Shown piece after piece: positions 47,340-56,498 of a stretch of 64,000 bases of DNA (the stretch's first letter is position 1; every line of letters begins with the position of its first letter). Source of the stretch: Impatiens glandulifera (taxonomy: Eukaryota > Streptophyta > Magnoliopsida > Ericales > Balsaminaceae). A program made the translations under genes and the position numbers. Below the pieces are notes generated by a model. It was given only the letters and a program-made list of their open reading frames with translations, ran no database searches and was not told the DNA's origin. Where the stretch lies: positions 43,831,771 to 43,895,770 of the forward strand of contig NC_061869.1 in NCBI RefSeq assembly GCF_907164915.1, in the 5' to 3' direction.

Positions 47340-48216
47340 ACGGCCAAATACATACAAAATACATTAATGGCCTTTTGTCTTGAATTCGATCCACTTGATC
47401 ATCCAACCGACGTTGGTTGACTATAAATAGCCCCTCAGGCAAAATGAAACCAATGAACAAAATCTAAGCTTCCAATTCAAACATTACATAATCTACCATT
47501 AAAATTTTCTCAATCTTTTAAAATTTTTGGAAATTTTATTTAAGCCTCTATGTTTCATTTCTGGATCATCCTAAAGTTTTATAAATAGTTTAGGAGTATT
47601 CTTCAACTCATAGTAAACATTAATTTGTATTGTAATTCGAATTACATATTATAATTAAAAAAATTATATTTTAGTTCGACCGGTGCTAAATACGACTTCC
47701 TTATCTATTTTATTGATTTGAATTTGATACTAAGATCATTTCAAAAACTTTCTATTAAATTCAATTTGTACAAATCAAATTAAATTAAAAAAATACTCAA
47801 ATTTATTGAAAAATCTCAAAATATAGTCTTTATTCTTGAGCTCTAGCTCAAGAATTTTTGATAAGCTTCTTAACCTCTTCTAAATTATGTTAATTATATT
47901 AATTAAGAGTAATTTTAGATCAATTCTAATCAGTTTTAAACATATTGGTTTAAAAACTACATTGATTCAGTTAATTCAATTTAAACTCTATACCAGGTAA
48001 ATTAGTAAAAAAAAATTATTTTAATTTTTAAATTAAGCAACCCTCTACCTAATTTCAAATTAAGCCATATATTTAATGAATAAATAAAAAGTCATATTTG
48101 ACCACTAATATCAATTGAACAATACATTTATAATCAAGTTATATAAATAACCTGATAAGTATCAAATTACTCTAAATTATAATGTATTACATTAAATAAT
48201 AAAAAGATTGTCTTAT
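47340..48216. other. AT-rich spacer with a possible promoter
   Basis: A TATAAATA box at 47422-47429 in GACTATAAATAGCCCCTCAG looks like a plant core promoter, but no open frame of note follows. The rest is AT-rich without genes. Confidence 0.35.
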
Positions 48217-48409
48217 TAAAAAAAAGAGAAATGATTAGGTGAGGGAATGATGTGCCATAATCTTATTCGCTGAAAAAATCAAATAATTTCTCTATTTTCT
48301 CTCTTTCCTCTCACTTTTACATTTTTCAACCAATGAAGGTGATGCCACGTCATTCCCTCACCAAATTCCCTCACTAAATTCCTTTATTCTATCACTCCTC
48401 TAAAAAAAA
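48217..48409. mobile_element. 175 bp MITE, same family as 36061-36259
   Basis: The element proper is 48226-48400, with flanks TAAAAAAAA (48217-48225) and TAAAAAAAA (48401-48409). Ends: GAGAAATGATTAGGTGAGGG and, inverted, GAGGAGTGATAGAATAAAGG. The inner motif GATGCCACGTCATTCCC corresponds to GATGACATGTCATTCTC in the other copy. Noncoding. Confidence 0.75.
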
Positions 48410-49620
48410 TAATAAAGATATTTTAATCAACACAAATAAACCATTTTTAGCATACATGTTTTAGACCATTTTATTTCAAAATAATCTTACAATAGATAAG
48501 TTTTTCAGTGCACCAATTTTCCCTTTATCATGTTTACCTATAATGAACTTATTTTCTATTAATAATTTTTTTTATTTAAAATAAAATTAAAATTAATCAT
48601 ATTTATTAAAAAAAATTATTATTTTCTTATAGATTTTTTTAAATATTAAAAATTAGCATAACCTTCACCCTAACTTACCCTAAGTTAAGGGCGTTAAGTG
48701 AGAATATAACTCATGACCTTTTATCTTTTAAAAATCACTATTTTTACCTAAAATAAATGAGTTTATTTATTAATTATTTTATAGCGTGATTAAAAAATAA
48801 CTTTTCTTATACATTCATTTTTAAAAAAATTTATCTAACTTTAACACATATTTTATAACAAATAAAAAAAAATGAATTTAATTTTTTATTTTAATAATTT
48901 TTAAAAATATGATAACTATTATAAAGATATAGTTTTAAAATAATTTGTTTACTCAACTCTCACTTTGTTTTCTCAACTTTAAACATCATTGTTTATTTTT
49001 CAAACTTTTTATAAAGATTACTATTTCTTATATTTTCAATTAATTAAATTTGTCAACTTCATGAATCATCTTGATACAATTTTTATAATTATTTATTCTC
49101 AATCATTGTTTATAACATTATTCTATATTTTGATAGTATAAAAAAAATGAACTAGTATGATAAAAATGAGAGCAATATTTTATTTGTCTTACTTTTATTA
49201 ATTAAGAAAACAAAAATAACTTTAGAACATGATTAAGATATATCGGTGGATCCCAATCTCTCAATCCTCCTCAATTGTTGGGTAAATAACTATATTCATA
49301 CTGAAAAAATAATTAACTTGTTTTTAGTTATCTTATGCATATAATGCATAACTTTAACCATGTTTCAGATATTTATTATAAGAAATTTGTGGAGTCAGTT
49401 GAAGAATTTATTTACCTTTTCATTAAATTGCGTACTAGTTTATTTCTTAATTTTCAATTCTTTTTAATGTTATTAGTAGTTTCATTGTATTTAAATATAT
49501 AATTTTTAAATAAATAAAAAACCAGAACTAACTTATAAGTTGATCACATCAAACAATAAAAAAACATTTTTTATTTCAGAAAATTAATAAATAGAGTTTC
49601 AAATTACAATAATAGCCAAG
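48410..49620. other. AT-rich intergenic DNA
   Basis: No gene, RNA or clear element seen. It includes long A and T runs and a short palindromic stretch near 48667-48700 (TTACCCTAAGTTAAGGGCG). Confidence 0.4.
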
Positions 49621-49626
49621 AAGACT

Positions 49627-49719
49627 CTAAAAAAAGAGTCCAAGCCCCTTCTGTGACTTGCCGGTGACTTTTTCATCGGAGATCCTCTCTCTCTCTTCAA
49701 GAACCATGAAAAGATTCAT
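49627..49719 (-). CDS. Possible 30-residue ORF behind a TATA box
   Basis: The minus-strand frame starts MNLFMVLEERERISDEKV and ends GLGLFF before a TAG. A TATATAAA box at 49834-49841 lies 115 bp upstream, and this ~250 bp stretch is GC-richer than its surroundings. It might be a small transcript, an upstream reading frame, or the start of a decayed gene. I do not recognise the peptide, and chance is quite possible at this length. Confidence 0.2.
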   Translation of the reverse strand: MNLFMVLEERERISDEKVTGKSQKGLGLFF

Positions 49720-49833
49720 CCCAGAATTTACCCATTTTTATGTGTTTCTGATCAGAAAAAAGAAATCGCGATAGAAGAAGATTTGATTGATATTGGAGAG
49801 GTCAATATAATATTGCCTTTGCCGGTTGGCCTA

Positions 49834-49841
49834 TTTATATA
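49834..49841 (-). promoter_or_regulatory. TATA box before the small ORF
   Basis: Minus-strand TATATAAA followed by TAGGCCAACCGGC. Confidence 0.3.
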
Positions 49842-50133
49842 GTGGCCTTTGCCATGTTTGGAGCTGCAAGAAATATTTATCACCCATTTGAAAACCAATA
49901 AAGAAAAAATATAAATATTTTCATAATTTAAGTTATATTCCAACTATAACTATTTGAAAAAAAAATGTATTATATACCATTATCTTAAAACTCCTAAACT
50001 GTCATAGTATATTATAAAGGTTAAAGCCACATCTTTTGTACCAGCAGCAAGAAATAATGTATATTCTCTGCCTTTCTGAAGTTATGGGTTCAATGTTAAG
50101 TTATGGAGTCTACACTTATAATAAACTATATAT
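49842..50133. other. Spacer before the Tork-like element
   Basis: AT-rich; no gene seen. 50129-50133 (TATAT) would be the left target duplication of the element at 50134. Confidence 0.35.
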
Positions 50134-50463
50134 TGTTAATTAGAGTTTATTGAGTTTTCTTTTTGGTTTTTGAGTTTGGGCCTGACCGAAGTTATTTAGG
50201 TTTATTACCTGAATGTTTACCCTATAAATATGTAATTATTAAGAGTTTACATTATAAAGACAGAATTTTAGAGAGATAAAGTGTGAGGCAAAAAACTCTG
50301 TATTTATTCTTTTTCTTCATAGTGAAATCTGGTGGTGGCTGAACTGGATGTAGCTCAATTTGAGTGAACCACTATAAATTTGTGTGTTCTTGTGTTCTTC
50401 TTTCTTTTGTTTTTTACAGATTGTTTTCAAGTAGGTAGGATTTGGGAGATACAAATCCTAACA
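50134..50463 (+). repeat. 5' LTR of the Tork-like element (330 bp)
   Basis: TGTTAATTAG...AATCCTAACA, directly followed by the primer-binding site. It contains a TATAAATA box at 50223-50230. Confidence 0.8.
50223..50230 (+). promoter_or_regulatory. TATA box of the Tork-like LTR
   Basis: TATAAATA in TACCCTATAAATATG, about 90 bp into the LTR. Confidence 0.6.
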
Positions 50464-50465
50464 AC

Positions 50466-50477
50466 TGGTATCAGAGC
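50466..50477 (+). promoter_or_regulatory. Primer-binding site of the Tork-like element
   Basis: TGGTATCAGAGC, two bases after the LTR; complementary to the initiator-Met tRNA 3' end. Confidence 0.9.
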
Positions 50478-50506
50478 AACTAGGCTAGATCTGAGCATTG
50501 GAAACA

Positions 50507-53382
50507 ATGGCAAGTTAGAACAGTATCGGATATGGGAATGGAAGATTTGATGGGATAGATTATGCCTTCTGGAGAATGCAGATTGAAGATTATCTCTATG
50601 GAAAGAAGCTTCATGTTCCTTTGAGTGAGAAACTAGAGAAGATGGATGAAGCTGAATGGAAACTCCTTGATAGACAGGTTTTGGGAGTTGTCCAATTGAC
50701 GCTAGCCAAGACGGTTGCTCACAATGTAGCAAAGGAGAAGACATGGGTCTGATGAAAGCTCTTTCTGATATGTATGAGAAACCATCTGCTAACAACAAGG
50801 TACACTTAATGAAAATACTATTTTTACTTAAGAATGGTTGATGGTACTTCTGTCACTACTCATTTGAATGAATTCAATACAATTGTGAATCAATTGCTAT
50901 CTGTTGAGATTGATTTTGGGGATGAAGTTAGTGCCCTGATTTTGTTAGCATCTCTACCAAATAGTTGGGAACCTATTAGGGCAGCAATTAGTAATTCAGT
51001 TGGAAATGCTAAACTGAAGTTTGTTGAAGTTAGAGATCGTATTCTTGCTGAAGAGGTTCGTAAAATTAATTTTGGTGAAACATTCAAAGGTTCTGCTCTG
51101 AATGTGGAAAACAGGGGAAGAGGTAATGAAAGAAATTTTAACCGAGGTAAGAGCAGATCTATGTCAATGAGTAGGAGGAGTCAGTCCAAGTCTGGGCGGA
51201 TATTTGAGTGTTGGAATTGTGGTAAACAGGGTCATTTAAAGAGGAATTGCAAAGCACCGAAGAAAAATGGTGATGATAAAAATGATGCAGCCAACGTTGT
51301 TACAGAATCTGTCATTGATGCGTTACTTCTGTCTGTTGATAGCCCGATAGATTCATGGGTTTTGGACTCAGGAGCGTCTTTCCACACCACTGACCACAAA
51401 GAATTAATGGAGAATTATGTGGCTGGAAACTGTGGGAATGTTTATCTCGCAGATGGTGAGCCACTAGATATTGTTGGCATGGGGGACATCAAATTGAAGA
51501 TGGTAAATGGTTTTGTTTTGAAGATTAATAAGGTGAGACACATTTTAGGTTTAATACGCAATTTGATCTATGTTACACAACTTGATGAAGAATGTCACAA
51601 TTTCAGTTGTGGAAATGGTGCGTGGAAGGTGACTAAAGGAGCAATAGCTGTTGCTCGAGGTCACAAAACTGGAACGTTATACACGACTTCAACTTGTATA
51701 GAATCAGTTGCTGATGTAGTTGATGAGTCGAAGAACAGTGAGCTGTGGCATTGCAAGTTGGGCTATATGAGCGAAAAAGGGATGAAATTCTTTTGAAGAA
51801 TGGGCAGATTCCAAAACTGAAGTCTGTTGAACATCATTTATGTAAAACCTGCATTCTTGGAAAACAGAAACGGGTGAGTTTCTTAAAAATTGGGAAGGAG
51901 CTAAAGAAAGAAAGGTTAAAGTTGGTACACACTGATGTGTGGGGACCTGCACCTGTTTCTTCTATTGGCGGATCACAATACCACGTGACATTTATAGATG
52001 ATTCGACAAGAAAGGTATGGGTATATTTTTTGAAGCACAAGTCTGAAGTATTTGTTATTTTCAAGAAATGGAAGGCTTTGGTTGAAAATGAAACAAATCA
52101 GAAAGTTAAGTGCTTGAGATCCGACAACGGAGGTGAATATATCAATTCAGATTTTAAAGAGTATTGTGCTGTGAATGGGATCAGTATGGTGAAGACTGTT
52201 CCTCGAACGCCTCAAGAGAATGGAGTAGCTGAACGAATGAATCGAACATTGAACGAGCGTGCTAAAAGCATGAGATTGCATGCAGGGCTACCTAAAACCT
52301 TCTAGGCAGAAGTTATTAATACTGTTGCCTATTTGATAAACTGGGGACCCTCTGTTCCTCTTGAATTCAGAATTCCTGATGAAGCTTGGAGCAATAAAAA
52401 GGTAAACCTTTCTTATTTGAAAGTGTTTGGTTGTTTATCATATGTTCATATTAATGAATGTGATAGGAGCAAGCTTGATCCAAAGTCTAATAAATGTTTT
52501 TTTATTGTTTATGGTGATATCGAGTTTGGTTATCGTTTCTGGGATAATCAATATCGGAAGATCATTCGTAGTAGAAATGTTATCTTCAACGAACAGGTTC
52601 TCTACAAAGATTGTGTTGGGAAGACATCAGATGGTGATTCCAAGTTGGAAGAGACTGGTACAGTCGATTTGAGAGAATTTTCAGCTAAATATATACCGGT
52701 TGTCGAAAAAGAACAATGTGTTGTTGAAGATGAAATCGTTGAGAACGTGGCCCCAGAGGTAAATCAGCAAACACCGGTTATACAGTTGAGAAGATAATCA
52801 AGAAATCGAAGACCAGTTGAGAGATAGTCTCCATCTCTGAACTATATCTTGTTGACAGATAGAGGTGAACCTGAATGTTATGAGGAAACAATACAATCTG
52901 ATGAATCGATTAGGTGGGAGTTTACTATGAAAGATGAGATGGAGGGAGCTCACTGAGCTGCCAAAGGGAAAGAAAGCACTTCACAACAAATGGATCTTCA
53001 AGATTAAAGAAGAACATGATTAAACCATGAGGTACAAGGCAAGATTGGTTGTGAAAGGATTTTAACAGAAAAAAGGTATTGACTACAATGAAATCTTCTC
53101 TCCAGTAGTTAAATTGATGACAATCAGAACTATTTTGAGTTTGGTTGTGAAAGAAGATCTTCATCTTCAATAAATGGATGTCAAAACTGCTTTTCTTCAT
53201 GGTGATTTAGATGAAGAGATTTATATGCGACAACTAGAAGGGTTTGAAATCAAAGGAAAAGATGAGCTTGTGTGTAAGCTTCAGAAGAGTTTGTATGGTT
53301 TGAATAAGGCTCCAAGGCAATGGTACAAGAAGTTCGATAGCTTCATGAAAAGTAACAATTTTTTTAAGTGTGAAGCTGATCA
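50507..53382 (+). pseudogene. Tork-like gag-pol polyprotein, broken and truncated
   Basis: The ATG at 50507 is followed by a stop at codon 4. Gag then reads YAFWRMQIEDYLYGKKLH and, from 50834, the UBN2 region (LNEFNTIVNQLLSVEIDFGD) and the zinc knuckle CWNCGKQGHLKRNC (near 51210). The protease motif WVLDSGASFHTTD is near 51357. A frameshift at about 51775 moves to 51745-52305 with the pre-integrase zinc motif and integrase core (VHTDVWGPAPVSSIGG, CLRSDNGGEYINS, TPQENGVAERMNRTLNE). A TAG at 52303 breaks it again. RT: MDVKTAFLHGDLDEEIYM and KSLYGLNKAPRQWYKKFDSF, then EADH at the junction. The YVDD box is beyond the break. Nonfunctional. Confidence 0.8.
53378..53382. repeat. Presumed left target-site duplication of Copia-2
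   Basis: GATCA directly before the LTR start. The right copy would be outside the window, so this is a prediction. Confidence 0.6.
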
Positions 53383-54636
53383 TGATAGAAAAATTAAGTA
53401 GATTAAATTTTGGAACCGGCCAGACAATTTAAACAGAAGTTAAACTTCATGTGCAGGTACTAAACAAACCGGAACCGGAAATCTGGTGTCAAGAACTAGT
53501 TGCTACAACTTCAAAGAAACCGGCTTCAAGTGATCAAGCGGAAGGATCACAGGAACCGGCATTTCTATCTCAAGCAACCGGTTAACGAAAAACAAAAGAT
53601 TACACTCCGACCGGATCATAATGCACAAGACACAGAAACCGGAAAGTACAGATCAAGAGTCAGAAGATTCAAATCTCAAGAGTGACGTACTATGACGGAA
53701 GAAACGTGTATCGAAAGAATAAAAGAAGATCGGATCCGATCAGAAGCATGGGAGGAAAGCAATGATGCCTTGGTGATCCGATGCTGACGACCGGAAGCGG
53801 ATGTTCAACACGTGTATCAATCTGAAAACCGGCTATGTCATCATCTGCTCAGAGTCACCTGCATGAATGCCAGGTGTTGAGGAAATTGAAGCGTGCAAGC
53901 AATCCTTCTGCAAACAGGCGTGATGACGATCAACCAATCCAGAAGAGAGAGAAGAAAGTAGCCGTTAGCTATTTTCAGCTATAAAAGGAAGATGGATCGT
54001 CTTCATTAAATGCCAGTTCTGCAAGTGACGGATTACAGAAAACAAAGTCATAAAGCATTAAATTCTAGAGAGATAAAGTCTTATATTCTAAAATCGGTTT
54101 GCCTAAAACCGGAAGTCATTTGTGTGATATTGTGTTGAGTTGTTGTATTACATCAAAGTGTGAGTTTGGTGTAACCGGCGAGTAGCGAAGTTGGGCTCGA
54201 CCGGAAGTGTAAATTGTAACTCTAAAGAGTTAGTGGAGATCCTTCTCATAACCTGAGAAGAAGGGGTGACGTAGGAGGGTTTGCTCCGAACATCCATAAA
54301 CAAATTCCCTTGTCTTGTGTTCTTTCATTTCGCTTTCATTTTCCGCTGTCTTACCGTAAACCGCAAACCAATCATACTTCCAAAACCGGTCACTCACTCT
54401 CGTTAAACATCCTCCTTCTTAAACATCATCTAAAGTCGCAAACGTTGCTTCAACCTGAAATAGACACTTCCGCCCTTGAACACCGGTTCAAGAGTCTGTG
54501 ACAGGTTGTGCAGTGCTGAGAAAGGTTTTAGTCTCTAACCGGACTATCACCAAGTTGTGTGTTGTTGTAAGCGGCCACCCTTACTAAAAACCGGAAAATC
54601 AACCCCTGTCCTCCAAGGGCGTCCCCGATCCTAACA
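53383..54636 (+). repeat. 5' LTR of Copia-2 (1254 bp, full length)
   Basis: It starts TGATAGAAAAATTAAG and ends GATCCTAACA. It contains both segments that the Copia-1 LTRs lose separately. I count at least fifteen ACCGG or CCGGT occurrences, several times the chance number. Confidence 0.9.
53980..53987 (+). promoter_or_regulatory. TATA box of the Copia-2 LTR
   Basis: TATAAAAG in CAGCTATAAAAGGAAGATGG, which puts the RNA start at about 54010 and gives a U3 of roughly 630 bp. Confidence 0.75.
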
Positions 54637-54638
54637 AG

Positions 54639-54650
54639 TGGTATCAGAGC
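54639..54650 (+). promoter_or_regulatory. Primer-binding site of Copia-2
   Basis: TGGTATCAGAGC two bases after the LTR; an exact initiator-Met tRNA complement. Confidence 0.9.
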
Positions 54651-54677
54651 AAGGTTCTTAGCACTCAAGCAACCAAA

Positions 54678-56402
54678 ATGGTGGGAAGTATGACTCACAG
54701 CGACAAGCCGCCAATGCTAAACAGCGAAGCATTTAGCAGTTGGAAGAAACAGATGTATCTACATCTGATAACATTAGATGATGAGATGAGCCGAGTCCTG
54801 AAAGAAGGACCGATCAAGATTAACAAGGAGGAAAGCCAGTGGACGAGTGAAGATCGGAGAAGAAGCAACCTGGACAACCATTGCATGAGGCACATCTATA
54901 AAGCCATAGATAACAACACTTTGAACAAAATATCAGAGTGCGAAAATGCAAAGGAAGCCTGGGAAACGATCATCCAGATTCACGAGGGAAACGAAAGAAC
55001 CAAGGAAAATAAAATCTTGGTGGCTACGCAGAAGTATGAGAACATAAGGATGAAACCGGGAGAAAATATGAAAGAATTTAGCAACCGGTTCACCAGCGTA
55101 GTAAGCGAGCTTCAGACACTCGGAAAGAAGTATGACAACCGAGAAGTGATCATTAAAGCTTTAAGATCACTGCCAAGCACGTGGGATATCAAGACCATGG
55201 TGATGAGGGAGTCCAGCACCCTTGGGCAGATGAAGTTGCATGATGTATTTGAGGACTTGAAAGCCTACGAATTCGAGATCAATTCTCGGATTGAAGATGA
55301 AACATCTACATCAACCGCAACAAGAGCTTTAATCACATTGGTGGAACCGGCGGCTCCAGTATCAACCGCACCGGCTCCAGTCAAAAACACTGATCAAATA
55401 ACCGACGATGTGATGGCGATGCTAGCCCAGAAATTCGGGAAATTCATGAAGAAGAGCCAGCCACCATCTAATAATAATTTTAATTATAATTATGTAGATA
55501 AATCAAACAAAAGATGCTATAACTGTGATGGTTTTGGACATTTCAGGTCAGAGTGTAGAAAACCAAGAAGAGATGATAGAAAACCGGAAGGAAATTATCA
55601 AGGGAATAATTATCAAAGCAACCGGTATCAGGGTAATAACTATCAAGGAAACAATTATCGGGGAAACAACAACAACCAACGGAACGATTACCGAAGAAAT
55701 GATGATCAACATGCTAATGAAGGAAAGGAGATCCAAAAGGCTCTCATTGCATCAGACGGTGGAAGCGAATGGGCATATTCCGACAATGAAGATGGTGAAG
55801 AGAAAGTAACATGCTTCATGGCAAACGACGAAGAGGTATTTGATTTCTCTTCTGATGAATTTACTAAAGAAGATCTAGTTTCTGCACTCAACCAAATGGT
55901 TGCTGAGTTCAGAAATATATCTGCGTATATGCCAACACCTGTAGAAACTAAAAACGAACAAATAAATGATGAAAACGATAAAATGTATGAGATCAAAACA
56001 CATAAACCGGATGAACTATTCTCGGATGATGAGGAGACAGTTCAACCGGGAATGGAAACCGATGAACGAGCGATGTACGTCACGGCTGCGTGGGAGAGAT
56101 CACGCCAAGCAGTGAAACAAATGTGTAACTATAAACGACATCCGAAATGTAGACATGGTATCGGCTATGATCCAAGTAAACAAAATGAAACGAAACAATC
56201 TAACGGGATGAAACTAACGAAAAATAATCTTCCATTTATTAAATTTGTCAAAAGCTCACAAACCGAAAATGACCTAAATGACCTAACGAATCTGAAAAAT
56301 GGCTTCATCCTGAGAGAAGGAAAGCCAACCGGAAACCAAACAAAAATAAAAATAATAAAAACCGACATCAAAGAAGTCCATCACCACACAAGGCATTCTT
56401 AA
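54678..56402 (+). CDS. Copia-2 Gag (capsid/nucleocapsid) protein
   Basis: A 574-residue open frame, the intact counterpart of 23377-24989. The start is the first ATG after the primer-binding site (MVGSMTHSDKPPMLNSEAFS). Residues ~15-200 are the DUF4219/UBN2-type capsid region (KEAWETIIQIHEGNERTK; NRFTSVVSELQTLGKKYDN). Residues ~280-293 are the zinc knuckle CYNCDGFGHFRSEC, which binds the element RNA. Next comes an Asn/Gln/Gly/Tyr/Arg-rich stretch with QGNNYQ-like repeats (~305-345), low-complexity and possibly condensate-forming. The acidic C-terminal third (FDFSSDEFTKEDLVSALNQM; VKQMCNYKRHPKCRHGIGYD) is conserved in Copia-1. The frame ends at 56402, short of the protease; pol starts 96 bp later in the same frame after stops. 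Confidence 0.85.
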   Translation: MVGSMTHSDKPPMLNSEAFSSWKKQMYLHLITLDDEMSRVLKEGPIKINKEESQWTSEDRRRSNLDNHCMRHIYKAIDNNTLNKISECENAKEAWETIIQIHEGNERTKENKILVATQKYENIRMKPGENMKEFSNRFTSVVSELQTLGKKYDNREVIIKALRSLPSTWDIKTMVMRESSTLGQMKLHDVFEDLKAYEFEINSRIEDETSTSTATRALITLVEPAAPVSTAPAPVKNTDQITDDVMAMLAQKFGKFMKKSQPPSNNNFNYNYVDKSNKRCYNCDGFGHFRSECRKPRRDDRKPEGNYQGNNYQSNRYQGNNYQGNNYRGNNNNQRNDYRRNDDQHANEGKEIQKALIASDGGSEWAYSDNEDGEEKVTCFMANDEEVFDFSSDEFTKEDLVSALNQMVAEFRNISAYMPTPVETKNEQINDENDKMYEIKTHKPDELFSDDEETVQPGMETDERAMYVTAAWERSRQAVKQMCNYKRHPKCRHGIGYDPSKQNETKQSNGMKLTKNNLPFIKFVKSSQTENDLNDLTNLKNGFILREGKPTGNQTKIKIIKTDIKEVHHHTRHS

Positions 56403-56498
56403 GCAACGGCCAAGAAGTTAAGCCAAATATTATCAAAACCGCAACCGGGAAAGTGATCCGACTAATTCAAGTCTGGATCCCAAAGGGACTAATCAACC

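Larger units (their letters stand above)
50134..53382 (+). mobile_element. Tork/Tnt1-like copia element, 5' part, split by Copia-2
   Basis: Short LTR, initiator-Met primer-binding site and gag-pol in copia order. It stops abruptly inside RT at 53382, where the LTR of Copia-2 begins. The RT remainder, RNase H and 3' LTR should lie to the right of Copia-2, outside the window. The lineage is judged from the small LTR and the protease and integrase wording, so it is tentative. Confidence 0.8.

Noticed and set aside
54639..54650. tRNA-like sequence
   Set aside because: Only 12 bases match the initiator-Met tRNA 3' end, directly after an LTR: a primer-binding site, not a tRNA gene.
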